Below, piece by piece: positions 25,433 through 33,797 of a DNA stretch of 64,000 nucleotides. Positions within the stretch are counted from its first letter, which is position 1, and each line of letters starts with the position of its first letter. A program made the position numbers and the translations under genes. This DNA comes from Halomicrobium katesii DSM 19301 (GTDB lineage Archaea; Halobacteriota; Halobacteria; Halobacteriales; Haloarculaceae): the NCBI RefSeq assembly GCF_000379085.1, contig NZ_KB905378.1:977864-1041863 (forward strand), given 5' to 3'. The notes beneath the pieces are model-generated. The model searched no databases. It saw nothing but the letters and a program-made list of their open reading frames with translations, and had not been told where the DNA came from.

Positions 25433-25605
25433 TACTCGGCGAAGTAGCTGGTGAAAAAGCCCGAGAGGAACGACGAGATGGCGACCGCCAGTGCCACCTC
25501 GCCCAGTCCCCACGGTCCGTCGTCGTCGCCGGCCAATGCGACCGTGACGCCGACGCTGACGATCAGTGAGACGATCCCGTTGACGAGGTGCTTTCCGAAG
25601 CCCAT
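25432..25605 (-). CDS. Small membrane protein converging on halorhodopsin
   Basis: This 57-residue reading frame begins MGFGKHLVNGIVSLIVSVGV and ends SGFFTSYFAE. Two hydrophobic helices (about 8-25 and 35-53) flank an acidic GDDDGPWG loop. Helical periodicity, a clean ATG and a codon pattern typical of the window support it as real. The gene is convergent with hop, with 107 bp between stops. No family is recognised. Confidence 0.6.
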   Translation of the reverse strand: MGFGKHLVNGIVSLIVSVGVTVALAGDDDGPWGLGEVALAVAISSFLSGFFTSYFAE

Positions 25606-25657
25606 ACGTCTCCTTCGTCGGCCAGCGTCTCCACTCTTTCGCCGAGATGGACCGGAG

Positions 25658-25665
25658 ATTTAAAC
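25658..25665 (+). promoter_or_regulatory. TATA box of the RecJ-like gene
   Basis: ATTTAAAC lies about 29 bases before ATG 25691, giving a leaderless or nearly leaderless mRNA. Confidence 0.6.
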
Positions 25666-25690
25666 CCGATCAGGGACCAACCTCGCGCCG

Positions 25691-27169
25691 ATGGGACCAG
25701 TCCCCGACCTCGACGACGTTGCGACCGCGTGCGCCCAGCGGCTCTGTCGCGCGGATCGCGTACTGTTGGCGTCACACATCGACGCCGACGGCCTGACCAG
25801 TGCCGCCGTCGCCTCGCTGGCACTGGAGCGGGCGGGAATCCCCTTCGAGGTCGTGTTCAAGAAGCAACTCGACGAGACAGAGATCGCCTCGATCGCCGCC
25901 CGCGAGTACGACACCGTCCTCTTTACCGACTTCGGCAGCGGGCAACTCGACGTGATCAGCGAGCACGAGCGAGCGGGCGACTTCGAGCCCGTGATCGCCG
26001 ACCACCACCAGCCGGCCGTCGTCGACGAGCAGAGCCCGTCTGCCAGTGGGACAGACTCTCACCCTGCCGAGACGGAGTTTCACCTGAACCCGCTGCTCGT
26101 CGGCCTCGACGGGGCCTCGGAGCTGTCGGGTGCGGGCGCGAGCTACGTCCTCGCGCGGGCGCTGGCCGAGGTCGGCGAGACCGAGCCACCCGACGGGAAC
26201 CGGGACCTGGCCGGTCTGGCCGTCGTCGGCGCTGTCGGTGACATGCAGGCCGTCGACGGCGAACTCGTCGGCGCGAACACCGGCATCGTCGAGGAGGGCG
26301 TCGCGGCCGGCGTCCTCGAAGAGGGGACCGACCTGACGCTGTACGGCAAGCAGACCCGGCCGCTGCCGAAGCTACTGGAGTACGCCACGGAGGTCCCGAT
26401 CCCCGGCATCTCCAACGACGAGGCCGGCGCGATCCGGTTTCTCGAATCGCTCGGGCTCGACCTGAAGCGGTCCGGCGAGTGGCGCACGTGGGCGGACCTG
26501 ACCGACGACGAACGCCAGACCGTCGCCAGCGCGCTGGTCCAGCGGGCCGTCGAGCGCGGCGTGCCCGCCGACGACATCCAGACGCTGATCGGCACGACGT
26601 ACACGCTGACCGAGGAGCCGACGGGGACGGAGCTGCGCGACGCCAGCGAGTTCTCGACGCTGCTGAACGCGACCGCCCGCTACGAGCGTGCCGACGTGGG
26701 CCTTGCGGTGTGTCGCGGCGACCGCGAGGCCGCGCTCGACCGCGCCCAGACGCTGCTCTCGAACCACCGGCGGAACCTCTCGGAGGGACTGACGCTGATC
26801 CAGGAGCGGGGCGTGACCCACGAGGACAACGTCCAGTGGTTCGACGCCGGCTCGGCGATCCGCGAGACGATCGTCGGCATCGTCGCCGGCATGGCGCTGG
26901 GGACGGCCGGCGTGGACGCCGACAAGCCGATCCTCGCGTTCGCCAGCAAGGACGACGACGAGACGAAAGTCTCCTCGCGCGGGACCGGCCCGCTCGTGGG
27001 ACGGGGCCTGGACCTCTCGGCGGTGATGCGCGAGGCGGCCCGTTCGGTCGGGGGCGACGGCGGCGGCCACGACATCGCGGCCGGCGCGACCGTTCCGGCG
27101 GGCGAAGAGCGGGCCTTCGTCGACGCCGCCGACGAGATCGTGGCCGACCAGCTCGGCAACAAGAGCTAA
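25691..27169 (+). CDS. RecJ-like DHH-family exonuclease/phosphoesterase
   Basis: This 492-residue member of the DHH superfamily has motif I HIDADGLTSA (residues 29-38), motif II FTDFGSG, motif III DHH at 104-106 and the DHHA1 motif GGGHDIAAG near the C-terminus. These bind two metal ions for nucleic-acid phosphodiester cleavage. Archaeal relatives include RecJ-like single-strand nucleases, some bound to the GINS complex. The exact substrate (DNA or RNA, polarity) cannot be told from sequence. All key residues are present. Confidence 0.9.
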   Translation: MGPVPDLDDVATACAQRLCRADRVLLASHIDADGLTSAAVASLALERAGIPFEVVFKKQLDETEIASIAAREYDTVLFTDFGSGQLDVISEHERAGDFEPVIADHHQPAVVDEQSPSASGTDSHPAETEFHLNPLLVGLDGASELSGAGASYVLARALAEVGETEPPDGNRDLAGLAVVGAVGDMQAVDGELVGANTGIVEEGVAAGVLEEGTDLTLYGKQTRPLPKLLEYATEVPIPGISNDEAGAIRFLESLGLDLKRSGEWRTWADLTDDERQTVASALVQRAVERGVPADDIQTLIGTTYTLTEEPTGTELRDASEFSTLLNATARYERADVGLAVCRGDREAALDRAQTLLSNHRRNLSEGLTLIQERGVTHEDNVQWFDAGSAIRETIVGIVAGMALGTAGVDADKPILAFASKDDDETKVSSRGTGPLVGRGLDLSAVMREAARSVGGDGGGHDIAAGATVPAGEERAFVDAADEIVADQLGNKS

Positions 27170-27185
27170 CTACCTGCCTCACCGA

Positions 27186-27434
27186 ATGCGGGTGATGGAC
27201 GAACGGGACGTCTTCGACCTGCTACTCGTCGTCGGGGTGTCGCTGGCCGCGTACGTTCACGTCTACGGGCTCGCCGATCCGCTCGCGACCGCCGACGAGA
27301 TCGCGGCCCTGCTGCTCGCGTTGGACGTACGGGTCTACCTCGTGCTCGGCAGCGTCACGGGCGTGTTCTTCGTCGCCTACCTCGTGGTCTATCTCCCACG
27401 GAAAGACACCAACCGTTCGGTCCGACGCTCGTAG
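27186..27434 (+). CDS. Small two-helix membrane protein, unknown function
   Basis: This 82-residue protein has two hydrophobic helices (about 10-27 and 48-70) and a basic C-terminal tail (RKDTNRSVRRS) that places both ends in the cytoplasm. ATG 27186 is used; ATG 27195 (MDERDVFDLL) is an alternative. It follows the RecJ-like gene by 16 bp and is probably in the same transcript. No family is recognised. Confidence 0.65.
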   Translation: MRVMDERDVFDLLLVVGVSLAAYVHVYGLADPLATADEIAALLLALDVRVYLVLGSVTGVFFVAYLVVYLPRKDTNRSVRRS

Positions 27435-27445
27435 GGGATCGGGCG

Positions 27446-27853
27446 TCAGCGATCGAGAAAGTCCGGTAGATCGAGCGCCTCGGTGCTGTCGACGTCCTGG
27501 CGATCGAGGAGTTCGGTCGGATCGAGCGCCGACGGGAGCCCGTCGCGACCGCCGGTCGGGCGGTCGTCGGGGTCGACGAGGATCGTCTCGCCCTCGACGA
27601 GGTCCGCCCAGACCGCGTCGCCGTCGGCGTCCGTCGACTCGACGGCCGCACGGGCCTCCTGGCGGCCCTCCCGGTAGGCGAGTTCGACCATGCTCCGGTT
27701 GTAGTTGGTCGCCATCTCGTCGTAGATGGCCTCCAGTTCCTCGCGGTTGTACTCGCCGAGTCGCTCCGCGACGCCGATGGCGTAGGCCCGCTCGGTGGCC
27801 TCGTCCTTGTCGAGGGCGTCCCACTCGTCGTACTCGGCGTGGTACAGGCTCAT
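27446..27853 (-). CDS. Conserved haloarchaeal protein coupled to a KaiC-like ATPase
   Basis: This 135-residue acidic protein has a helical N-terminal half (MSLYHAEYDEWDALDKDEAT, then AYAIGVAERLGEYNREELEA) and a loosely structured Asp-rich tail. The ATG overlaps the stop of the upstream ATPase gene by 4 bases, so translation is coupled. No motif is recognised. It is probably a partner of the ATPase. Confidence 0.7.
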   Translation of the reverse strand: MSLYHAEYDEWDALDKDEATERAYAIGVAERLGEYNREELEAIYDEMATNYNRSMVELAYREGRQEARAAVESTDADGDAVWADLVEGETILVDPDDRPTGGRDGLPSALDPTELLDRQDVDSTEALDLPDFLDR

Positions 27854-28536
27854 GATTCCACTTTCTCGCTCGGGTGGACCCGGAGTCCGGTGTCGGAGAA
27901 GCTGATCCGTCGGATGTCACAGTCGATGGCGGTGCCCCGCATCTTGATGACCTGGAGCCCGCGGGTCATGCTCCCGCTATCGAGGAAGTTGTGGAAGAAG
28001 ACGACGCCGTGGGCGAGGTAGTGCTCGTCGGAGTACGAGGTGGGGTCGGTCATCTCGGAGATGAGCAAGACGGTCGCGTCGGTCTGTTTCAGCGCCGAGA
28101 GAAAGCCGGTGATCTCCTCGGAGACGTCCGTCAGAAAGTGCTGGAGCAACATCGTCGAGTCGACGACGACCCGTTCGACGTTGTTCTGCTCGATGAAGGC
28201 GACGAGGCGGCTCGTCAGTCCGCCCTCGGAACCGAACTGGGTGATGGTCCGCTTGCCGCTCTCGGTGACGAGGTTGAGAAACTGGATCGCGTCGGACTGC
28301 ATCGCGCGGTCGAACCCGAAGTCGTAGCCGGCCATGTCCTGCATCAGCTCTTCTTTGGTCTCGTGCATCGTCACGTAGAGACAGTCCTCGCCCCGCTTGG
28401 CTCCCTGGGTGATGAACTGTGCGCTGAACGTCGTCTTGCCGCTTCCGGGCGGACCGCTGATCACGTAGAGCCGGTTCTCCAGCAACCCACCCTCCACGAG
28501 CTCGTCGAATCCCGGCACACCACTCTCGAGTCGCAT
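27850..28536 (-). CDS. RAD55/KaiC-family ATPase
   Basis: This RecA-fold ATPase has 228 residues, with Walker A GPPGSGKTT and a Walker B-like VERVVVDSTMLL. The N-terminus RLESGVPGFDELVEGGLLEN is typical of the KaiC/RAD55-like group. Haloarchaea have many such proteins, and most are thought to be signalling or regulatory ATPases rather than recombinases. ATG 28536 is chosen; GTG 28548 would add 4 residues. It heads a two-gene operon with the acidic protein that follows it. Confidence 0.85.
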   Translation of the reverse strand: MRLESGVPGFDELVEGGLLENRLYVISGPPGSGKTTFSAQFITQGAKRGEDCLYVTMHETKEELMQDMAGYDFGFDRAMQSDAIQFLNLVTESGKRTITQFGSEGGLTSRLVAFIEQNNVERVVVDSTMLLQHFLTDVSEEITGFLSALKQTDATVLLISEMTDPTSYSDEHYLAHGVVFFHNFLDSGSMTRGLQVIKMRGTAIDCDIRRISFSDTGLRVHPSEKVES

Positions 28537-28672
28537 ACCGCTAGTCACAGCGAATCACGTAATAGGTGTTTTCGCTCCGTTTTCACGCCTGATAACTCAC
28601 AGACGTGAACTGAACGAGGGCGGGCCCGTCGACGGTCACGTCGGGCGGACCGACGGTGACCGACCTCGTCGA

Positions 28673-28921
28673 TCACTGGAGACGGGCCCCACACTGCCGG
28701 CAGTAGACGAACGCGGGGTCGTTCTCGTTGTGCGTGCCACACTCGCGACAGCGGCCGCCGCCAGTGGGATCGCCCGCGTCGACAGACGCCGGGGCGGCGG
28801 TGTCCACTCGGCTCGGCGTCGCGTCGGGCGCGGGGTCGTCACGCTGGAAGTACCGGTAGAGCAGCAACTGCACGAGCCCGAACCCGAGGACGTACGCGAC
28901 GAGCCAGAACACCACGCCCAT
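28673..28921 (-). CDS. Membrane-anchored zinc-ribbon protein
   Basis: This 82-residue protein has one N-terminal membrane helix (about 3-22), an Asp/Pro-rich linker, and a C-terminal zinc ribbon with CRECGTHN and CRQCGARL. It is conserved in type among haloarchaea; its role is unknown, possibly protein-protein or quality-control contact. Its start is 47 bp from an ATACGG-family repeat at 28969. Confidence 0.8.
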   Translation of the reverse strand: MGVVFWLVAYVLGFGLVQLLLYRYFQRDDPAPDATPSRVDTAAPASVDAGDPTGGGRCRECGTHNENDPAFVYCRQCGARLQ

Positions 28922-28968
28922 ACCGTGTGATTCGGTACCGAGGAACTTGGCTGTTTCGGCAGGTTCTC

Positions 28969-29049
28969 ATACGGACGGTTGTCGGCCTGTACCCGTGGGC
29001 GTCTACCCCGTGGCGACGCTCACCGGTGCGCAACGACAACCTTCCGTAT
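28969..29049. repeat. ATACGG-family MITE-like repeat, core B
   Basis: This 81-bp element runs from ATACGGACGGTTGTCG to CGACAACCTTCCGTAT, with core GCGTCTACCCCGTGGCGACGC. It shares ends with core-A copies and its core with 15029-15109 and 31491-31571. The 497-bp gene-free gap 28922-29418 holds this element and the large repeat at 29086-29399, and little else. Confidence 0.87.
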
Positions 29050-29085
29050 CAGAGACGATAGTTCGGCGGGTCCCGTCGAACGGCG

Positions 29086-29399
29086 GTGTTCAGATAAGAG
29101 ATCGAGAGTGGCGGAAGTAAAGCACCGAAAGCCCTCGGCCCGCTCGGCGGTTCTGTGGCGGATATCCTCACTACGCTCGGATAGTGCCGCCGCAGAACCG
29201 CCGACCGCGCCTCGCCCTTTCATCCGCCAGGTATCGGCTATTTGATCGTCTGAACCCTGGCGGATGAAAGGGCGAGTGCAGTTGCGGGAACCCGGACCCC
29301 GCAAGCACCTACTGGAGCGCAGCGTGGGTCCCGGGACCGCAACTGCACGAGGGCTTTCGGTGTCTACAAGTCCACTGACGCAGTCGCTTATCTGAACAC
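29086..29399 (+). repeat. Complete multi-hairpin repeat with GTGTTCAGATAAG ends
   Basis: This 314-bp element has perfect 13-bp terminal inverted repeats. Inside is an outer stem CACCGAAAGCCCTCG (29123-29137) / CGAGGGCTTTCGGTG (29348-29362). It encloses three hairpins: CGGCGGTTCTG / CAGAACCGCCG around a GGATATCCTC..GCTCGGATAG loop; GCCCTTTCATCCGCCAGG / CCTGGCGGATGAAAGGGC (29211-29231 with 29256-29276); and GTGCAGTTGCGG / CCGCAACTGCAC. It has no coding capacity. It resembles a cloverleaf and may be a mobile element or a source of structured RNA. Confidence 0.85.
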
Positions 29400-29418
29400 T
29401 ACCCATCGAACGGATCCC

Positions 29419-30321
29419 TCACCGATCGGGCGGAGACAGATCGCGACCGAACTCGTCGAACTGGGCGACGTCGTCGGGGACCGTACTGTCGAGTTTGCGC
29501 TGGTCGCGCCGGTCGACGGTGGCACCGTCGAGCGGGTCGGCGACGGACTCCCAGCCGTCCTTGATGGCGACACTCTCCGCGGGGGTGCCGGCCGCGATGT
29601 GGTGGGCGGGCACGTCGCGGCTGACCGACGACTTGGCCGCGAGAACCGAGTTCTCGCCCAGCCGGACGCCGGCCCGGACCATCGAGTCGTAGGTGACGCG
29701 GGCGTCGTCTTCGATGATCGTGTGGTAGTTGTCGACGTGGGTCTGGTCGACTGGATCGTGATCGTGGGTGTAGACGTGTGCGTCGTCGGAGATAGAGACG
29801 CGGTCACCGATCGTCAACCGTCCGCGGTCGTCAAGGTGTACGTCGTCGTGGATCACGACGTTGTCACCGACGGTGATGTTGTGGCCGTAGGTGAACGTGA
29901 TTCCCTTGAAGAACCGGCATCCGTCGCCGACTTCCTCGAAGAGGTGCTCCGCGATCATCCGGCGAAAGCGCAGCGCGAACTCGACGTTGTCCGCCATCGG
30001 CGTCGCGTCGAACTGCCGCCAGAGCCACTGGAGGTACTTCGACTCGGAAAAGGCGTCTTCGTCTTTCTCCGCGTAGTACTCGCTCTCCAGGGTCGCGTTA
30101 CAGGGATCGTACCCCTGCAGACGGACCCGCTCGGCCGGCGACACGTCCTCGCCCGACTGCCATCGCTCGTAGGCCTCCCGGTCGCCGTGGAGGTCGACCA
30201 GCACGTCCTCGACGACGTCGCAGGTGTCCTCGTCGCTCGCGAGGCGCTCGTCGACCTCGGCGATGAACGCGCGCAGGCCCTCCTCGGCCAGCGGCGGCAG
30301 CGAGACGTGGCGCTTCGTCAT
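29419..30321 (-). CDS. Left-handed beta-helix acyltransferase
   Basis: This 300-residue protein has a helical N-terminal part (1-110) that includes a maltose-acetyltransferase-like segment. Then hexapeptide repeats follow at about 125-240 (GITFTYGHNITVGDNVVIHD and later IAAGTPAESV), forming a left-handed beta helix of trimeric acetyltransferases. Likely substrate is a sugar or other hydroxyl compound with acetyl-CoA as donor. The stop is 20 bp from the large repeat. It diverges from the CPBP protease gene. Confidence 0.85.
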   Translation of the reverse strand: MTKRHVSLPPLAEEGLRAFIAEVDERLASDEDTCDVVEDVLVDLHGDREAYERWQSGEDVSPAERVRLQGYDPCNATLESEYYAEKDEDAFSESKYLQWLWRQFDATPMADNVEFALRFRRMIAEHLFEEVGDGCRFFKGITFTYGHNITVGDNVVIHDDVHLDDRGRLTIGDRVSISDDAHVYTHDHDPVDQTHVDNYHTIIEDDARVTYDSMVRAGVRLGENSVLAAKSSVSRDVPAHHIAAGTPAESVAIKDGWESVADPLDGATVDRRDQRKLDSTVPDDVAQFDEFGRDLSPPDR

Positions 30322-30480
30322 ACTGCGAGGATGGCGGTGCCCGCTGATATGGGTTTCCGTTGCGTCGCCGTTACCGGCGAGTAACCCGGCGACGTGGCCG
30401 TAACGTGGCGATCGGACCCGGTGAATGAGGGGCTCGGAGAAGGGGAGCTACTTTGCCCTCGCCGCCCCCACCGTCGGGCA

Positions 30481-31491
30481 ATGGCGAGATCGGATCTCAT
30501 CACGGAGGTACGCCGCGTGCTCGTGAACCCGCGGGAACGACGCCTGCGGGCGGGCTGGCGACTGCTCGTCGGACTGCCGGTGCTCCTGTTCGTGCTGGCG
30601 GTCGCTGGCGTCGGTCAGCGGGCGGTACAGGCCATCCCGCTCACGGTGCCAGTGCTCGCAGGCGGGGCGGTTCTGGTGGGAGCGCTGTTGTTCTACGGTG
30701 CCGGGACGGGCACGCTGGTCGGGCTCTCGTGGTGGCTCGGCGGGCGGACCCTCGCGGGACTGGGACTGGGCGGCGACGGCTGGTGGCGCAACCTCGGGTT
30801 CGGACTCGCCGTCGGGATCGCGATGACGACGGCGATCTTCCTCGTCGAGTTGGGCCTGGGGCTGATCGCTGTCGACGGCGTGCTCGTCGCGAGACCGACG
30901 AACCAGCTCGGCGTCGCCCTGCCGGTCGTGGTCGCCGTTCCCGTCACGCTCCTCTTTTTCGTCGGCGTCGGCGTCTTCGAGGAGGTGCTGACGCGTGGCT
31001 ACCTGCTGCACAACATTGCCGAGGGGCTGAGCGGTGTCGGACCGGTCGGCAAGCGGGGCGCGATCGCGGCCGCGGCGGCCGTGACCAGCGCCGTCTTCGG
31101 CCTGTTGCATCTGACGAACCCCAGCACGACGCTGTTTTCCACGCTCAACATCACCGTCGTCGGCCTGTTTTTCGCGGCGACCTACGTCGTCACCGACGAC
31201 CTGGGAATCCCGATCGGGATCCACATCACGTGGAACTTCTCGCTGTCCTCGCTGTACGGCTTCCCCGTCAGCGGACTCGCGATGCCGGGGACCGTCCTCT
31301 CGGTCCGCCAGACCGGTGCCGACGTGGTAACCGGCGGCACGTTCGGCCCGGAGGGGGGACTGATCCTCTATCTCGGGCTCGCGGTCGGGATCGCGCTCAC
31401 CTGGTGGTGGGTCCGCCGAGCGGACGGCGCAGTGCGTTTTCGGACCGACATCGCCGACCCCGATCTGCGCGATCCGCCCCGCCCCGGGTGA
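30481..31491 (+). CDS. CPBP-family intramembrane metalloprotease
   Basis: This 336-residue protein has seven or more hydrophobic helices. The catalytic motifs of the CAAX prenyl protease 2/bacteriocin-immunity family are present: EEVLTRG with E167, E168 and R172; H210 in LLHLTNPS; and H248/N252 in HITWN. It cleaves within membranes; substrate unknown. ATG 30481 is chosen because the hydrophobic core begins soon after. Its TGA stop is shared with an ATACGG-family repeat (TGATACGG), so the gene ends exactly at the element. Confidence 0.88.
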   Translation: MARSDLITEVRRVLVNPRERRLRAGWRLLVGLPVLLFVLAVAGVGQRAVQAIPLTVPVLAGGAVLVGALLFYGAGTGTLVGLSWWLGGRTLAGLGLGGDGWWRNLGFGLAVGIAMTTAIFLVELGLGLIAVDGVLVARPTNQLGVALPVVVAVPVTLLFFVGVGVFEEVLTRGYLLHNIAEGLSGVGPVGKRGAIAAAAAVTSAVFGLLHLTNPSTTLFSTLNITVVGLFFAATYVVTDDLGIPIGIHITWNFSLSSLYGFPVSGLAMPGTVLSVRQTGADVVTGGTFGPEGGLILYLGLAVGIALTWWWVRRADGAVRFRTDIADPDLRDPPRPG

Positions 31492-31571
31492 TACGGACGG
31501 TTGTCACAACGTAGCGGTGAGCGTCTCCCCCGTGGCGACGCTTACCGATACGCAACGACACCGTTCCGTAT
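31491..31571. repeat. ATACGG-family MITE-like repeat, core B
   Basis: This 81-bp palindrome runs from ATACGGACGGTTGTCA to CGACACCGTTCCGTAT, with core GCGTCTCCCCCGTGGCGACGC. Its first base is the last base of the protease TGA stop. Confidence 0.87.
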
Positions 31572-31651
31572 GAGGCCGGGCAGGCAGCGCCGGTGTCCTC
31601 GCGTGTGCCGGGACCAAGAGGGCTAAGTGCACGCATCAGTAACGTCGAGAC

Positions 31652-32746
31652 ATGAACGAGCGGGAACTCGGAACGTCAGGCGTCGAAGTTTCGGAGATCG
31701 GTTTCGGGGCCTGGGTCGTCGGCACCGACTGGTGGGGCGACCGCAGCCGCGACCAGGCCATCGAGATGGTTCACCACGCCATCGACCAGGGCGTCACCTA
31801 CTTCGACACCGGCGACGTGTACGGCCACGGGGCGAGCGAGGAACTGATCGGCGAGGCCCTCGCGGAGTATCGCGAGGACGTGACGGTCTCGACGAAGGTC
31901 GGCTACGACTTCTACAACAACCCTCAGGCCGGCCACGGGGAACTCCCCAAGCGGATCGACGGCGAGTGGATTCGGGAGGCGCTGGACAACTCTCTTGAGC
32001 GCCTCGACATGGAGTACGTCGATATGCTCATGTTGCACAACGCCAACGCCGACGAGGTCGACGCGGACGTGCTGGCGACCCTCGACGACCTCCGAGAGGA
32101 GGGCAAAGTCGAGTCGATCGGCTGGGCGCTCGGCCCCTCGATCGGCTGGCTGGCCGACGGCGACGCCGCCGTGCAAAACGAGTTCGACGCCCTCCAGACG
32201 GTCTTCAACATGTTCGAGCAGGTGCCGGGCCAGCACTTCCTCGACACCATCCGAGAGCTGGACGCCGACACCTCCGTCATCGCCCGCGTGCCCCACTCCT
32301 CGGGGCTGCTCAACGAGCAGGTCACGTCCGACACCGAACTCGGCGAGGGCGACCACCGATCCCACCGTCCCGAAGAGTGGTACGAGACCGGGTGGGAGAA
32401 AGTCGACAGCGTTCGGTTCCTGGAGCGCGCGGACGGCGCGAGCGGTGACGAACCGCCAGCGGACCACGCCGACGGTCAGCGCACGATGGCCCAGGCCGCC
32501 CTCCAGTGGCTGCTGTACCACGACGAAGTCGCGAGCGTCACGCCGACGTTCCGGACCGCCGCCGACATCGACGAGTGGGCCGGCGCACCGGCCACCCCGG
32601 CGCTGTCCGACGACGAGTACGAGCGCGTCCAGGAGCTGTACGCGGACAACTTCGGCATCGACCGCGACGACGGGATGGACCAGCTCCGGTCCTCGGTCGG
32701 CGGCGAGGACTTGGACGAGACGGGGACGGCTCCGGCCGACGACTGA
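31652..32746 (+). CDS. Aldo/keto reductase
   Basis: This 364-residue (beta/alpha)8 NADPH-dependent reductase has the catalytic tetrad D52, Y57, K82 and H129 in FDTGDVYGHG, STKVGY and MLMLHNAN. It reduces carbonyl compounds; the substrate is not clear from sequence. It is longer than typical AKRs (~320) because of an acidic halophilic insertion near residue 225-270. It stands alone, with a 160-bp gap from the protease that holds the repeat. Confidence 0.93.
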   Translation: MNERELGTSGVEVSEIGFGAWVVGTDWWGDRSRDQAIEMVHHAIDQGVTYFDTGDVYGHGASEELIGEALAEYREDVTVSTKVGYDFYNNPQAGHGELPKRIDGEWIREALDNSLERLDMEYVDMLMLHNANADEVDADVLATLDDLREEGKVESIGWALGPSIGWLADGDAAVQNEFDALQTVFNMFEQVPGQHFLDTIRELDADTSVIARVPHSSGLLNEQVTSDTELGEGDHRSHRPEEWYETGWEKVDSVRFLERADGASGDEPPADHADGQRTMAQAALQWLLYHDEVASVTPTFRTAADIDEWAGAPATPALSDDEYERVQELYADNFGIDRDDGMDQLRSSVGGEDLDETGTAPADD

Positions 32747-32833
32747 CCGGCGGCGCTTTTCTCCTGCGATCCGGACGCACGGAGCGCTTCGAAATTCGAC
32801 ACGGGTTTATCCACGCTCGCCCAGAACCAGAGC

Positions 32834-33754
32834 ATGCGCGTGACGTTTCTCGGGACGAGCGGAGCGGTGCCGACGACGGAGCGCAACCCCAGTGCGCTGT
32901 TCGTCAACAGAGACGGCGACAAGCTCCTGTTCGACTGCGGCGAGGGGACCCAGCGCCAGATGATGCGTTTCGGGACGGGGTTCGCCGTCGACCACCTCTT
33001 CGTCACGCACACCCACGGCGACCACGTGCTGGGGATCTCTGGACTCCTCCAGACGCTCGACTTCAACGACCGCGAGGAGCCCCTGGCGATCCACGCGCCC
33101 GCCGGGACGCGAGGGACCATCGAGGACCTCGTCTCGGTCACCGGCGACACGCCCTCGTTCCCGGTCCGGATCACGCAGGTCTCGGCCGGCGACACCGTGC
33201 TCGACGGCGACGGCTACGAGGTGCGGGCGATCCGCACCCAGCACCGCTGTCAGTCGGTCGGCTACGCCGTCGTCGAGGACGACCGCCCCGGCCGGTTCGA
33301 CCGCGAGAAAGCCGAGGAGGAACTCGGGATCGAGCCCGGCCCGAAGTACTCGAAGCTCCACCGCGGCGAGCCGGTCGAACACGAGGGGCGGACGATCCAG
33401 CCCGAGGAAGTCGTCGGTCCGAGCCGGCCCGGCCGGACGCTGGTCTACACCGGCGACACCCGCCCCACCGACGCCGTGATCGAGGCTGCCACCGGGGCGG
33501 ACCTGCTGGTCCACGACGCCACCTTCGCCGACGACTGGGCCGAGCGGGCACGCAAGACCGCCCACGCCACCGGTCGCGAGGCCGGCGAAGTCGCACGGGA
33601 GGCGGGCGCGAAACGGCTCGCGCTCACCCACATCTCGACGCGCTACGGCGGCAATCCGACACCGATCCTCTCCGACGCCCGTGAGGCCTTCGACGGCGAG
33701 GCCTTCGTCCCCGACGACGGCCGCCGGATCGACGTGCCCTTCCCCGACGAGTGA
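32834..33754 (+). CDS. rnz: Ribonuclease Z (tRNA 3' processing)
   Basis: RNase Z cuts the 3' trailer from tRNA precursors. The 306-residue metallo-beta-lactamase protein has HTHGDH at 59-64, the downstream metal ligands in YTGDTRPTDAV and the C-terminal LTHIS, and the family opening FLGTSGAVPTTERNPS. The length and exosite region fit the short archaeal form. It is followed after 43 bp by the NAD-binding protein. Confidence 0.96.
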   Translation: MRVTFLGTSGAVPTTERNPSALFVNRDGDKLLFDCGEGTQRQMMRFGTGFAVDHLFVTHTHGDHVLGISGLLQTLDFNDREEPLAIHAPAGTRGTIEDLVSVTGDTPSFPVRITQVSAGDTVLDGDGYEVRAIRTQHRCQSVGYAVVEDDRPGRFDREKAEEELGIEPGPKYSKLHRGEPVEHEGRTIQPEEVVGPSRPGRTLVYTGDTRPTDAVIEAATGADLLVHDATFADDWAERARKTAHATGREAGEVAREAGAKRLALTHISTRYGGNPTPILSDAREAFDGEAFVPDDGRRIDVPFPDE

Positions 33755-33797
33755 GGTCGGGCCCAACAGTTACGGTAGCCTGGCACACAGTAGGACC

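Noticed and set aside
28580-28607. Inverted repeat TTCACG..CGTGAA as a terminator of the ATPase operon
   Set aside because: Short, mismatched, and on the promoter side of the minus-strand operon, so it cannot be its terminator. Left unassigned.
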